A stretch of 12,163 bases of DNA from JACCYX01 sp964610045 (GCA_964610045.1 CAZSUN010000112.1:1-12163), one strand, 5' to 3'. Shown: positions 1 to 8,763, numbered from the stretch's first letter. Notes: a model not told the origin generated them from the sequence alone. A program made the numbers and translations.

Positions 1-1
1 T

Positions 2-1192
<1,191 letters not shown>

Positions 1193-1211
1193 TCCATTGA
1201 CCGGGATGGCC

Positions 1212-1217
1212 AGGGAG
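1212..1217 (+). promoter_or_regulatory. Ribosome binding site deciding the MarR-GNAT start
   Basis: AGGGAG lies 6 nt upstream of the ATG at 1224. This favours that start over the in-frame TTG at 1197 and ATG at 1206, neither of which has a comparable site. Confidence 0.6.
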
Positions 1218-1223
1218 ACATGC

Positions 1224-2165
1224 ATGGAATCGTCCGTCGAAACTTCTCGCGAGTTCAGCCGCACATGGGTCGAAGTGCAGAGCCTGCTGGAACGGTCACT
1301 GCTCGAAGTGGGATTCACATTGGCCGAAGCCCGGGTGTTGCTCGAAATTGGGCAATGTGCGCCGGTGATCCGGGAGGAGTTGTCGAACCGCATGAGTTTG
1401 GACTCTGATTCGCTTTCCCAGGCTCTTCGGAACCTGGAGCAACGCGACGCGCTGGTTTCCTCATCACCCAATGCAGGAAAAGCGCCGAGCGTGCTGGCGC
1501 TGACCGGCGCTGGCCGGGAGATGTACGATGACCTGGATCAACGTCTCTCGGATTTATTCCACGACCATCTGGCTTCGCTGACCGGGGAACAGCAGGCAAC
1601 ACTCATTGAATCCGCCGCGACCATTTCGCGTCTGCTCATACCGGATCGACAGGAACGGAACGTTGTCATCAGAGAACTCAGGCCAGGAGATCTGGGTTGG
1701 GTTGTCAGCCGGAACGGGGCGATCTATGCGGACCAGTTTGGCTGGGACACCAGTTTCGAGGCACTGGTGGCGCGTGTGCTGTCGGACTATCGCGCCAGTT
1801 TCAGGCCGGGACGGGAAGACGGCTGGATCGCCGAGGTAAATAGCGCGCGAGCCGGCTGCGTGTTCTGCGTGGAGCGTGACGCCGTGACCGCGCAACTGCG
1901 CGTGCTGCTGGTGGAGCCATGGGCGAGAGGGGCGGGCCTGGGGAGTCGCCTGGTGGACGAGTGTGTCGCGTTCGCGAGGAGGGCTGGGTACTCGAAGATG
2001 ATGCTGTGGACAGTGGATACGCTGGTTTCGGCGCGGCGAATCTACAAGGGGGCCGGCTTCGCCCTGGTCCATGAGGAACCACAGGAGCAGTTCGGATACC
2101 AGATGATCGACGAAATCTGGGAGCTGGACCTGACCGGCGGTGAGATAGCCGCGGCGGATCGCTAA
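1224..2165 (+). CDS. MarR-type winged-helix / GNAT N-acetyltransferase fusion protein
   Basis: This 313-residue protein has two parts. Residues 1-140 look like a MarR winged helix: FTLAEARVLLEIG, then a recognition region with SLDSDSLSQALRNLEQRDALV, a wing ending in LALTGAGREMYDDLDQRL, and a helical dimerisation tail. Residues 147-303 are a GNAT acetyltransferase opening with VIRELRPGDLGWVVSRNGAIYADQFGWD; its acetyl-CoA loop is EPWARGAGLGSRLVDE (231-246) and it ends with RRIYKGAGF. MarR-GNAT fusions of this layout are a known bacterial group, but their substrates and DNA targets are mostly unknown. The gene starts 31 bp after glpK on the same strand and may share its transcript. Its stop overlaps the stop of the convergent GNAT gene by 4 bp. 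Fold assignment is confident; function is not known. Confidence 0.87.
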   Translation: MESSVETSREFSRTWVEVQSLLERSLLEVGFTLAEARVLLEIGQCAPVIREELSNRMSLDSDSLSQALRNLEQRDALVSSSPNAGKAPSVLALTGAGREMYDDLDQRLSDLFHDHLASLTGEQQATLIESAATISRLLIPDRQERNVVIRELRPGDLGWVVSRNGAIYADQFGWDTSFEALVARVLSDYRASFRPGREDGWIAEVNSARAGCVFCVERDAVTAQLRVLLVEPWARGAGLGSRLVDECVAFARRAGYSKMMLWTVDTLVSARRIYKGAGFALVHEEPQEQFGYQMIDEIWELDLTGGEIAAADR

Positions 2166-2626
2166 AGTCCCTTGCGCATGTGATACCACTCGTCCTCGAA
2201 GCCGAGGCGCTCGTAGAGCCGGTGGGCGCCTTCGTTGGCGATGTAGCAGTGAAGCGTGACCTCGGTCAGCTCGCGGTCGCGGCACCACGCCTCGGCGGCG
2301 GCGATTAGCAACGAGCCGACGCCCCGACCACGGGCGATTTGCGCCACGCCAACTCCAGCGATATGGCCATGGGGAACGACCGCGTCGAAATCCAGCAAGG
2401 AGAGAACCCACGTATAACCCAGGCGTGTTCCGTCCTGTTCCGTGGCGACGAAGATGGCCTGGTCGCCGGGCACATGCTCGATGACGTGCTCGATCCACGA
2501 ATCGGTGTACGGGCTTGGACCGTCGTGGCGCCAGTGAGGGGCGCCGTTCTCCTCGACGAACACGTACTGCTCGCGGATGAACTCGATGTCCGATGCCCCG
2601 GCTGGGCGGATTGTGATGCCGGTCAT
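2162..2626 (-). CDS. GNAT family N-acetyltransferase
   Basis: This 154-residue stand-alone GNAT protein should transfer an acetyl group from acetyl-CoA to an unidentified amine. Visible features are a beta1/alpha1 start (ITIRPAGASDIEFIREQYVF), the motif A strand plus pyrophosphate loop HIAGVGVAQIARGRGVGSLL (88-107), and the terminal NEGAHRLYERLGFEDEWYHMRKGL typical of motif B. Length is normal for a single GNAT domain. The ATG at 2624-2626 has AAGGA 6 nt upstream. It is the last gene of the minus-strand run, 73 bp after the alpha-galactosidase gene, with a perfect palindrome in the gap. It may be co-transcribed with the sugar operon or be an independent neighbour. It ends tail to tail with the MarR-GNAT gene; the two acetyltransferase domains are not close copies by eye. 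Confidence 0.88.
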   Translation of the reverse strand: MTGITIRPAGASDIEFIREQYVFVEENGAPHWRHDGPSPYTDSWIEHVIEHVPGDQAIFVATEQDGTRLGYTWVLSLLDFDAVVPHGHIAGVGVAQIARGRGVGSLLIAAAEAWCRDRELTEVTLHCYIANEGAHRLYERLGFEDEWYHMRKGL

Positions 2627-2664
2627 TGCTGGTCCTTACCGGGGCGGCATGAACGCCAGGGTAG

Positions 2665-2688
2665 GGAGGGGCGAGCGCTCGCCCCTCC
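2665..2688. repeat. Perfect 24-bp palindrome between the GH4 and GNAT genes
   Basis: The arm GGAGGGGCGAGC is followed directly by its exact reverse complement. As RNA it would form a very stable GC-rich hairpin of about 10 bp with a 4-nt loop. No T-run follows on either strand, so a standard intrinsic terminator is unlikely. It resembles REP-like intergenic hairpins that block 3' exonucleases. It shares a GCGAGCG core with the hairpin at 8782-8819, so the two may belong to one dispersed family. Confidence 0.75.
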
Positions 2689-2699
2689 GCCGTGGCTGG

Positions 2700-4001
2700 C
2701 TAGGTGTAGGTGGGCAGGTACTCGCCGTGGGCCTCGATGAGATCGTCGACGAGATGCCAGATCTGGTCGAGCGAGAGTTCGGCGGCGGTGTGCGGGTCGA
2801 GCATGGCTGCGTGGTAGATGTGCTCGCGCTTGCCGGTGAGCGCCGCCTCGACCGTGAGTTCCTGGACGTTGATATTGGTTTGCATCAGGGCCGCGAGATG
2901 CACGGGCAGGTTGCCAAAGGCGGTCGGCTGGAACCCGTTCTTGTCGACGAGGCAGGCCACTTCCACACAGGCGCCTTCCGGCAGGTTCTCGATCAGCCCA
3001 TGGTTCGGGAAGTTGCCGTAGATGACCTGAGGCTCGCCGGTGACCCTGCCGAGGATGATGCGGGAGGCGTACTCATGCGAGCGCTTGTGCTCGATGGGAG
3101 CGTCACCCTCGTATTCCACGCGCATGGTTTCCCATTTCGCGATCTGGTTCTCACAGCGGCGAGGGTACTCATCCAGCGGAATGTTGAACTCCTCGATCAG
3201 GTCGGGGCGGTCACGCTTGATGAACCACGGCACGTACTCCGCGAAATGTTCGCTCGACTCGGTAACGAAGTAGCCGGTGCGCTTCAGCATTTCGTAGCGC
3301 ACGCGGTTGTGCTCGGGCTGGCGGCCCTCTTCAAGTACCTGGCGCATGGCGGGATACAGGTCCTCGCCATTCCGCTCGAAGGTGGTGTAGAAGGCCATGT
3401 GGTTGATGCCGGCACAGGTGTAGCTGATCTCCTCCACCGGAACGCCGATATCCTTCGCCAGTTCGCCAGCGGTGCCCTGCACGCTGTGGCAGAGACCGAC
3501 CGTGCTGATGTCGCTGGCGCGTCCAATCGCCCAGCAGTTCATCGCCATTGGATTTACGTAGTTCAAGAACAACGCGTTCGGACAGACTTCTTCCATCTCC
3601 TTCGCGACCTCGACCAGAACCGGGATCGTGCGCAACCCGCGCATGATGCCGCCAATGCCAAGGGTGTCGGCGATGGTCTGGCGCAGGCCGTATTTCTTCG
3701 GAATTTCGAAGTCGATGACGGTGCTGGGCCGGTAGCCGCCGACCTGGATCATGCTGATCACGAAATCCGCGCCGGTCAGGGCCTCGCGACGATCCATGGT
3801 CGCTTCGATGGTCGTCGACGCATTGACCGAGGAGACGAGCTTTTCGGCGACGATGCGCGATGTCGCCAGGCGCTCGGCATCGATATCGTACAGGGCAATG
3901 GTGCAATCGGCGAGTTCGGGATAGCTGATGACATCGCCAATGATGTTCTTGGCGAACACGGTGCTGCCGGCGCCAACAAGGGCAATTCGTGGTCGAGACA
4001 T
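2700..4001 (-). CDS. melA: Alpha-galactosidase, glycoside hydrolase family 4 (MelA type)
   Basis: GH4 enzymes cleave alpha-galactosides by an unusual cycle needing NAD+ and a divalent metal: C3 of the sugar is oxidised, the aglycone is eliminated, water adds and C3 is reduced. They act in the cytoplasm. The 433-residue protein shows the dinucleotide-binding GAGSTVFAKN (10-19), an acidic strand end LYDID (37-41), ADTLGIGGIMRGLRTIP (111-127), NYVNPMAMN (147-155), the subgroup signature CHSVQG (171-176) and GINHMAFY (198-205). C171 and H201 match the metal ligands. CHSV is the GH4 signature of alpha-galactosidases, not of alpha-glucosidases, glucuronidases or phosphoglucosidases. Further identity to E. 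coli MelA is seen in GYFVTESSEHFAEY, LIENLPEGACVEVACLVD and AALMQTNINVQ. The gene follows two sulfatase genes, suggesting it acts after desulfation. The ATG at 3999-4001 has AGGA 8 nt upstream. The exact natural galactoside is unknown. Confidence 0.95.
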   Translation of the reverse strand: MSRPRIALVGAGSTVFAKNIIGDVISYPELADCTIALYDIDAERLATSRIVAEKLVSSVNASTTIEATMDRREALTGADFVISMIQVGGYRPSTVIDFEIPKKYGLRQTIADTLGIGGIMRGLRTIPVLVEVAKEMEEVCPNALFLNYVNPMAMNCWAIGRASDISTVGLCHSVQGTAGELAKDIGVPVEEISYTCAGINHMAFYTTFERNGEDLYPAMRQVLEEGRQPEHNRVRYEMLKRTGYFVTESSEHFAEYVPWFIKRDRPDLIEEFNIPLDEYPRRCENQIAKWETMRVEYEGDAPIEHKRSHEYASRIILGRVTGEPQVIYGNFPNHGLIENLPEGACVEVACLVDKNGFQPTAFGNLPVHLAALMQTNINVQELTVEAALTGKREHIYHAAMLDPHTAAELSLDQIWHLVDDLIEAHGEYLPTYT

Positions 4002-4115
4002 GTTCGAGGTCCTGCTCCCGGGAGTGCCGGTCGTGAATGCCGGCTGGTTACGCGGCCGGCTCCGTGCCGGTCCAGTCGAGTGATGCTACCGCGAACCGGT
4101 CATGGCCGGTAGAGG

Positions 4116-5462
4116 TTACATCGCGAGTTCGGCCGGAGTGAGTTTCGCCTGCATGATCCGCGCTGGTGGAGCCGGGAGGATTTCCGCGGCTGGTTCACCG
4201 GTTGCGACCATCCGCTCGACCAGGCGCGCGCCAAGCCGATCGCACAACTCGCGGTGACTCTCCGAACCGATCAGGTTGCGCAACTCGTATGGATCGACCT
4301 CGAGGTCGTAGAGGTGCGATTCGGTGTAGGCGGTTGAACCGGGCGCGCTGTTGCCGTCCATGCCTTCGGCGGCGACCGCGTACTTCCAGCGGCGGGTGCG
4401 CAGCGCGCGGCCAACGTGGCTCTCGCTGATCTGGACGTAGATATCGCCGGGACGGTCCGGGTCCGAGCCGCCCCGGATGAGCGGCATGATCGAACGGCCC
4501 TGCATCTCGTCCGGAACGGGGATACCGGCCGCGTCCAGCAGCGTGGGCGGCAAGTCGATCAGGCTGACCAGGTCGTGGATGTGTCCGCCGCCCCTGAAGC
4601 CAGGTCCGGAGAAGACGGTTGGCACCCGGATCGACGACTCGTGGCAGGAGCGCTTGTACTCGCTGTTCCGGGTCTTGAAGTGACACCCATGGTCCGACGT
4701 GAAGAGGACGATCGTGTTGTCGGCCAGGTCGAGGCTCCTGAGGGCATCAAGCAACCGGCCATAGGCCTCGTCCAGGCGCTTGACCATGCCCCAGTACCCG
4801 GCCAGGTGCTGATGCGACGATCCGCCGAGGGCGAGGAGGTCGGGCGGCAGCCACCGGCTTTCGTAGCGTGCTCGATAGCCCTCCGGGGCCGGATAGTCAT
4901 CCACGCGGTTCTGGTGGTGCGGCTCCAGGAACGAACAGAAGAGGAAGAACGGCTCGTCGCGATTTGCGGAAACAAAGTCGATGGCGGCATCGGTCTGGGC
5001 GTCAACCCGGTAGCCGGGAAGAGTGACTTCCTCTCTGTCGTTGTCATAGACGGTGAAGCGATACGGCTCGGAGGTGAACTCCAGTGTGTTGGCGGCGAGC
5101 CAGGTTTCGTAGCCACCGCGTTGATCAGCCGCCACCGGGTCCTGGCTGGCCAGGTGCCACTTGCCGATGTATCCGGTGCGATAGCCAGCGTCCGCGAAGT
5201 GATGGGCGAGGGTTCGCTGTCCATCTGGCAGCGGAATCCCATTGTGGAAGCAGCCGGTCGTCGTCGGATAGAGCCCGGTCTGGAGCGCTGAGCGGGCGGG
5301 ACCGCAGACTGGCTGGCAGGTGAAGGAGTTGGCGACGTGCGTGTTCTCACGGGCGACACGGTCGAGGTTCGGCGTGAGATCGAGCGGATTGCCATGGAGT
5401 CCGGTGGAGTCCCATCGTTGCTGGTCGGTGAAGAACACGATGACGTTCGGGGAGTTGTTCAT
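4116..5462 (-). CDS. S1-family sulfatase (Cys-type), second of two
   Basis: This 448-residue hydrolase should cleave a sulfate ester using formylglycine made from a cysteine. Visible active-site elements are the metal ligands D13-Q14 in FFTDQQRWD, the maturation motif C53-G-P-A-R57 followed by SALQTG, GKWH (100-103), EPHH (180-183), TSDHG (256-260) and K270 before ESSIRVP. The serine of the common CxPSR motif is alanine, as also in choline sulfatase. No signal peptide is present, since the first core strand begins at residue 6, so the enzyme should be cytoplasmic. The frame extends upstream to 5621 but that part overlaps the preceding sulfatase gene and is out of register with the family. The ATG at 5460-5462 fits the family start and has AAGGAAAG upstream. 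It lies 37 bp after the other sulfatase and 114 bp before the GH4 gene. The substrate is unknown, probably a sulfated sugar. Confidence 0.92.
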   Translation of the reverse strand: MNNSPNVIVFFTDQQRWDSTGLHGNPLDLTPNLDRVARENTHVANSFTCQPVCGPARSALQTGLYPTTTGCFHNGIPLPDGQRTLAHHFADAGYRTGYIGKWHLASQDPVAADQRGGYETWLAANTLEFTSEPYRFTVYDNDREEVTLPGYRVDAQTDAAIDFVSANRDEPFFLFCSFLEPHHQNRVDDYPAPEGYRARYESRWLPPDLLALGGSSHQHLAGYWGMVKRLDEAYGRLLDALRSLDLADNTIVLFTSDHGCHFKTRNSEYKRSCHESSIRVPTVFSGPGFRGGGHIHDLVSLIDLPPTLLDAAGIPVPDEMQGRSIMPLIRGGSDPDRPGDIYVQISESHVGRALRTRRWKYAVAAEGMDGNSAPGSTAYTESHLYDLEVDPYELRNLIGSESHRELCDRLGARLVERMVATGEPAAEILPAPPARIMQAKLTPAELAM

Positions 5463-5499
5463 TCGAGCGGTGCTTTCCTTGGCGAGGGGTGGCGATGGG

Positions 5500-6849
5500 T
5501 CAAGCTGACAAGCGTTGCACCTGGTCGATGAGGCGGAGTTCGTGGGCGCGGGCGCGGGCGAACTGGTCCTCCGGCGAACACAGAGCGCGCAACTCGCGTT
5601 CCAGCCCGGCGGCGATCTCAAGCGAATCGTCGTGGCGATTCACAAGCTCATCGGGGTCGGACGCGAGGTCGAAGAGTTGATGCGGCGCCAGCTCATGGTA
5701 GAGCAGCTTCCACGATCCCTTGCGAATCATGAACGTTCCCCCGCGGGTCCCGTGACCGTGGTATTCGGCGAAGGCGACGCGATTGGGATCGACGAGCGGG
5801 ACATCCTGGAGGGGGTCTCCCCACCATTGGGCCGGACGGGTCGCGCCAGTTGCGTGGAACAGGCTCGCCTGGAGATCGAGCAGGGTCACCGGGGCGGATG
5901 AGCGGACGCCTTCAGGGAAGCCGGACCCGGAGACGATGAGTGGCACGCGCACGGAATCCTCGTACATCGAGCATTTCCACCACATGTCGAACTTGCCGAG
6001 CATTTCGCCATGGTCGGAGGTGTACGCGACCACGGTGTCGTCCATTTGGCCGCTGGCTTCGAGCGCGTCCAGCAGGCGGCCAAGCTGGCGATCGACGTAA
6101 TCGACGCGGGCCAGGTATCCCTGGCGGAGCCGCTGGATTTGTTCGTCGCTGAAGGTATCGGTCTGGAAATGGCGGCGAAGATCCTGGGCGTAGGGGTGAT
6201 TGGCCGTATCCGCGTCTCCACGGTGGACTGGAAGGTCGCCCGCGCCTTCGTACTTGTCCCACAGTTCGGGCGTGGCGTAGTGGGGAAAGTGCGGAGCGAT
6301 GATGTTGACGGTCAGCGTCCACGGCTGGGCGATGCCTGGCGCGGAGGTTGACAACCACTCGACCGCCTCGTCCACCACCTTGGTGTCCTTGGCGAAGGCA
6401 TCGGGCCGCGGGCCGTACTTCTCGGCGCGGCCGGGGCCATCGCCGCGGATGCTGAGCGGGTCGCGATGGAAGTTGATGTCGCCGGGCGGTTTGCGGTCAC
6501 CGGCGAGGCGCATTTCGCTGAATCCGAGGCTGGCTCCCGGCGCGTAGACGTCGGTCTTGCCGATGTTGACGGTGTACACGCCCTGGCTGGCGAGAACCCC
6601 GCCATAGGACGGGTGTTCGAGATCGTCGATGCGGCAGTTGTTGTAGACCCCGGCCTGATGAACCGGGAGTCCGGACAGGAACGCGGAGCGGGAAGGACCG
6701 CACAGGGGCGACGGGCAGTAGGCGGCGTCGTAGGTCACTCCCCGCGCGGCGAGGCGATCCATGTTCGGCGTGTCGACCTCGGGATGGCCATACACGGACG
6801 CGATGTTCGGATTGTGTTCATCCGACATGAACACGAGCACATTGGTCAC
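5500..6849 (-). CDS. S1-family sulfatase (Cys-type), first of two, with GKTD active-site variant
   Basis: This 449-residue sulfatase belongs to the formylglycine-dependent S1 family. It shows a metal site D10-E11-H12 in MSDEH, the maturation motif C50-G-P-S-R54 with SAFLSG, IAPH (184-187), TSDHGEMLG (278-286) and the lysine K292 in WKCSMYEDSVRVPL. Two features point to a choline-sulfatase/arylsulfatase-K-like branch: the SPLCGPSRSAFLSG segment resembles BetC, and the usual GKxH is GKTD (97-100), a change I recall from human arylsulfatase K (GKLD). No signal peptide is seen, so it should work in the cytoplasm. The start is GTG (6847-6849), with AAGGA 7 nt upstream. It is 34 bp after the permease gene and 37 bp before the second sulfatase, so operonic. 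The two sulfatases differ widely outside the active site and so probably remove different sulfates. Choline-O-sulfate is a less likely substrate given the sugar context. Confidence 0.92.
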   Translation of the reverse strand: MTNVLVFMSDEHNPNIASVYGHPEVDTPNMDRLAARGVTYDAAYCPSPLCGPSRSAFLSGLPVHQAGVYNNCRIDDLEHPSYGGVLASQGVYTVNIGKTDVYAPGASLGFSEMRLAGDRKPPGDINFHRDPLSIRGDGPGRAEKYGPRPDAFAKDTKVVDEAVEWLSTSAPGIAQPWTLTVNIIAPHFPHYATPELWDKYEGAGDLPVHRGDADTANHPYAQDLRRHFQTDTFSDEQIQRLRQGYLARVDYVDRQLGRLLDALEASGQMDDTVVAYTSDHGEMLGKFDMWWKCSMYEDSVRVPLIVSGSGFPEGVRSSAPVTLLDLQASLFHATGATRPAQWWGDPLQDVPLVDPNRVAFAEYHGHGTRGGTFMIRKGSWKLLYHELAPHQLFDLASDPDELVNRHDDSLEIAAGLERELRALCSPEDQFARARAHELRLIDQVQRLSA

Positions 6850-6856
6850 GGAGAAA

Positions 6857-6861
6857 TCCTT
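6857..6861 (-). promoter_or_regulatory. Ribosome binding site for the GTG-started sulfatase
   Basis: AAGGA on the minus strand sits 7 nt before the GTG at 6847-6849. It supports this start and not the internal in-frame ATG eight codons in. Confidence 0.6.
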
Positions 6862-6883
6862 GCTTTGGTGGGAGCGAACGCGA

Positions 6884-7768
6884 TCAGGATTTGACCGCGC
6901 CGGCGATACCTTCCACGAAGTAGCGCTGGAGGAAGAGGAAAACGATCACGATGGGAGCGAGACTGATGGTCGCGGCGGCGGCCATGCCCGACCAGTCGGT
7001 GAAGAACTGGCCGCGGAAGGCATAGATGCCGACGGCGAGGGTGCGCAGGTCCGGCCGCGACAGGGTGAGCACCAGGGGCTGGAGGAAGGCGTTCCAGCTA
7101 TGCATGAACTGCAGGATGATGGTGGTGGCGATCACGGGCTTGGCGAGCGGCAGCATAATCTCCCAGAACACCCGCAGGAACCCCGCTCCATCAATGACCG
7201 CCGCCTCTTCCAGTTCCTTCGGCAACTGCGAAAAGTAGCCGGCGAACAGCAGGACCAGCACGACGTTGGCGCCTCCAGACTGGGCGAGCGTAACGCCAAG
7301 CAGCGAGTTGGCGAGCCCGAGGCGGCTGATGAGTTCGACGATCGGGATGATGGTGTACCCCTCGGGCAGGAACACGGTCAGCGCGAAGAGCACGATGATG
7401 ATTCGCTTGCCGGGAAACTGGTAGCGGCCGAGCACGTAGCCAATCATGGCGACGGAGATCAGCACGATCAGGATGGACCCGACCGTCACGATGGTGGTGT
7501 TCAGGAAGTACCGCCCAATGTTCGCGTCGGTCCATGCCCTGGTGAAGTTTTGCGGCTGGGGATCAGCGGGGAGCAGGTTGAGCCCGGCGAAGATTTCGGC
7601 GTTGGTTTTGAACCCGGCGCTGACCATCCACAGGAACGGGTAAATCCAAAGGAAGCCGATCGGCAGGAGAATCGCGGTGGTGACGATCGAGCGGAGGCGC
7701 ACGCGGCTCTTGCGCCGAACGCCCGAGCGGCCAGCCGGGGTGGATGCGGAAGCGGTGGTGGCTGCCAT
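6884..7768 (-). CDS. Sugar ABC transporter permease, CUT1 family (MalG-like)
   Basis: This 294-residue inner-membrane permease is the second transmembrane subunit of a carbohydrate importer. It has about six hydrophobic segments, near residues 28-50, 90-115, 122-145, 165-180, 212-232 and 265-282. The cytoplasmic EAA loop that docks the ATPase reads LEEAAVIDGAGFLRVFWEIMLP (186-207). The MalG-type features are the short basic N-terminus, FLWMVSAGFKTNAEIF after the first segment and the conserved end YFVEGIAGAVKS. The frame extends to 7831, and an ATG at 7781-7783 overlaps the preceding stop as ATGA. I chose the ATG at 7766-7768 because GAGGAG stands 7 nt before it. That site overlaps the stop of the upstream permease, which suggests translational coupling. 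The sugar cannot be read from the sequence. Confidence 0.94.
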   Translation of the reverse strand: MAATTASASTPAGRSGVRRKSRVRLRSIVTTAILLPIGFLWIYPFLWMVSAGFKTNAEIFAGLNLLPADPQPQNFTRAWTDANIGRYFLNTTIVTVGSILIVLISVAMIGYVLGRYQFPGKRIIIVLFALTVFLPEGYTIIPIVELISRLGLANSLLGVTLAQSGGANVVLVLLFAGYFSQLPKELEEAAVIDGAGFLRVFWEIMLPLAKPVIATTIILQFMHSWNAFLQPLVLTLSRPDLRTLAVGIYAFRGQFFTDWSGMAAAATISLAPIVIVFLFLQRYFVEGIAGAVKS

Positions 7769-7775
7769 GGACGAG

Positions 7776-7781
7776 CTCCTC
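7776..7781 (-). promoter_or_regulatory. Ribosome binding site overlapping the upstream stop codon
   Basis: GAGGAG on the minus strand is 7 nt before the ATG at 7768 and overlaps the TGA (7780-7782) of the preceding permease gene. Ribosomes finishing one permease would be placed to start the next, which would help keep the pair in equal amounts. Confidence 0.65.
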
Positions 7782-8763
7782 ATGACTGCTTCATCTGGTT
7801 GCGAGCGGCGGCCATCTTCCTGAAGCCCCATGCCTGGACGAGGGAGATGACGAATACGGTGACGCCAAAGAACAGGGCGGCGGCGGACGCGAAGCCAAGG
7901 CGTGGGATTCCGCTGTCACCGAAGGCGTTGCGATAGATGTACACCTCCATCACCTCGCTGGCGAAGTAGGGGCCGCCGCCGGTCATGGTCTGGACCAGGC
8001 CGAAGACGTTGAGCGAGCCGACGATGGTGATAAGGACGATGACCATCGCGAACGGGGCGATCATCGGCAGGGTGATGTCCTTGTGGAGGTTGAAGCGGCC
8101 CGCTCCGTCGAGACGGGCGGCTTCATAGGTCTCCTGCGGTACGACCTGGAGCGCGGCCAGCCAGTAAATCATGGTGATGCCGAACCACTTCCAGATCCAG
8201 ACCGCGGCGACCGTCCAGAGCGCGGTATCGGGATCGCCGAGGAAGTCGATCGGGCGATCGATGAGACCGGTGGTGAGCAGGAGCTTGTTCACCGGGCCAT
8301 TGAACGGGCTGAATACGAAGGTCATCACCAGACCAATGATGGCGGCGCTGGTGACGACCGGCAGGAAAAACACGGTTCGGAAAAACGGTCCCAGCTTGTA
8401 CGAGGCGTCGTTGAGGATGAGGGCGACGATGAAGGCAAGGACAACCTGGACCGGGACGGCGACCGCCATGAAGAGAAACGATTTCTGGTAGGCGTTCCAG
8501 AAAAACTCGTCCTGAACGAGTTGGCGAAAGTTGGCGAACCCCACCCATTCCCGGTCGGACGTGAAACCAGACCAGTTCAGGAACGAGAAGTACCATGACA
8601 TGACCGCCGGATAAAACGTAAACATGGCCGACAGGACGAGATTCGGCAGGATGAACAGGTAACACCAGCGGGCGCGCCAGACACGTTGGAGAAAGCCGCC
8701 GCCACGGCTGGCATCGTGCGGGGCGGACGGCGCGCTGGTTGGACCAGCCGTTGCGATGGCCAT
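7780..8763 (-). CDS. Sugar ABC transporter permease, CUT1 family (MalF/UgpA-like)
   Basis: This 327-residue integral membrane protein pairs with the next permease to form the channel of a carbohydrate importer. A polar N-terminal tail of about 30 residues precedes the first segment (YLFILPNLVLSAMFTFYPAV, 35-54). Further hydrophobic segments lie near 95-118, 130-151, 183-205, 236-256 and 292-312. The EAA loop is YEAARLDGAGRFNLHKDITLP (213-233). SWYFSFLNWSGF and NWSGFTSDREWVGFANF after the first segment are typical of UgpA/LacF-type permeases. The ATG at 8761-8763 has GGAG 12 nt upstream, a weak, long-spaced site, which fits lower translation than the binding protein. A strong hairpin lies 18 nt before the start. 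No ATPase gene accompanies the pair; CUT1 systems often borrow a shared MsmK/UgpC-type ATPase. Confidence 0.94.
   Translation of the reverse strand: MAIATAGPTSAPSAPHDASRGGGFLQRVWRARWCYLFILPNLVLSAMFTFYPAVMSWYFSFLNWSGFTSDREWVGFANFRQLVQDEFFWNAYQKSFLFMAVAVPVQVVLAFIVALILNDASYKLGPFFRTVFFLPVVTSAAIIGLVMTFVFSPFNGPVNKLLLTTGLIDRPIDFLGDPDTALWTVAAVWIWKWFGITMIYWLAALQVVPQETYEAARLDGAGRFNLHKDITLPMIAPFAMVIVLITIVGSLNVFGLVQTMTGGGPYFASEVMEVYIYRNAFGDSGIPRLGFASAAALFFGVTVFVISLVQAWGFRKMAAARNQMKQS

Noticed and set aside
4095..4110. Possible terminator hairpin (ACCGG/CCGGT) after the second sulfatase gene
   Set aside because: Only a 5-6-bp stem with no T-run; the GH4 gene follows on the same strand and read-through is likely.
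2577..4112. 511-codon open frame on the + strand opposite the GH4 gene
   Set aside because: It is a mirror frame of a GC-rich gene. It shows no family resemblance and lies antisense to a clear MelA homologue.
4416..5291. 291-codon open frame on the + strand opposite the second sulfatase gene
   Set aside because: Antisense shadow of a well-supported sulfatase; low-complexity composition and no recognisable motif.
5463..5621. N-terminal extension of the second sulfatase
   Set aside because: The extra 53 residues overlap the preceding sulfatase gene and are Arg/Ser/Pro-rich without signal-peptide character; the family start fits the ATG at 5462.
7769..7831. Longer N-terminus or ATGA-overlap start (7783) for the second permease
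   Set aside because: Neither upstream start has a good ribosome binding site, while GAGGAG is correctly spaced before 7768.
6761..7936. 391-codon open frame on the + strand across the permease and sulfatase genes
   Set aside because: It is rich in Asp, Glu, Gly and His as expected from the complement of hydrophobic permease codons, and spans three real genes on the other strand.
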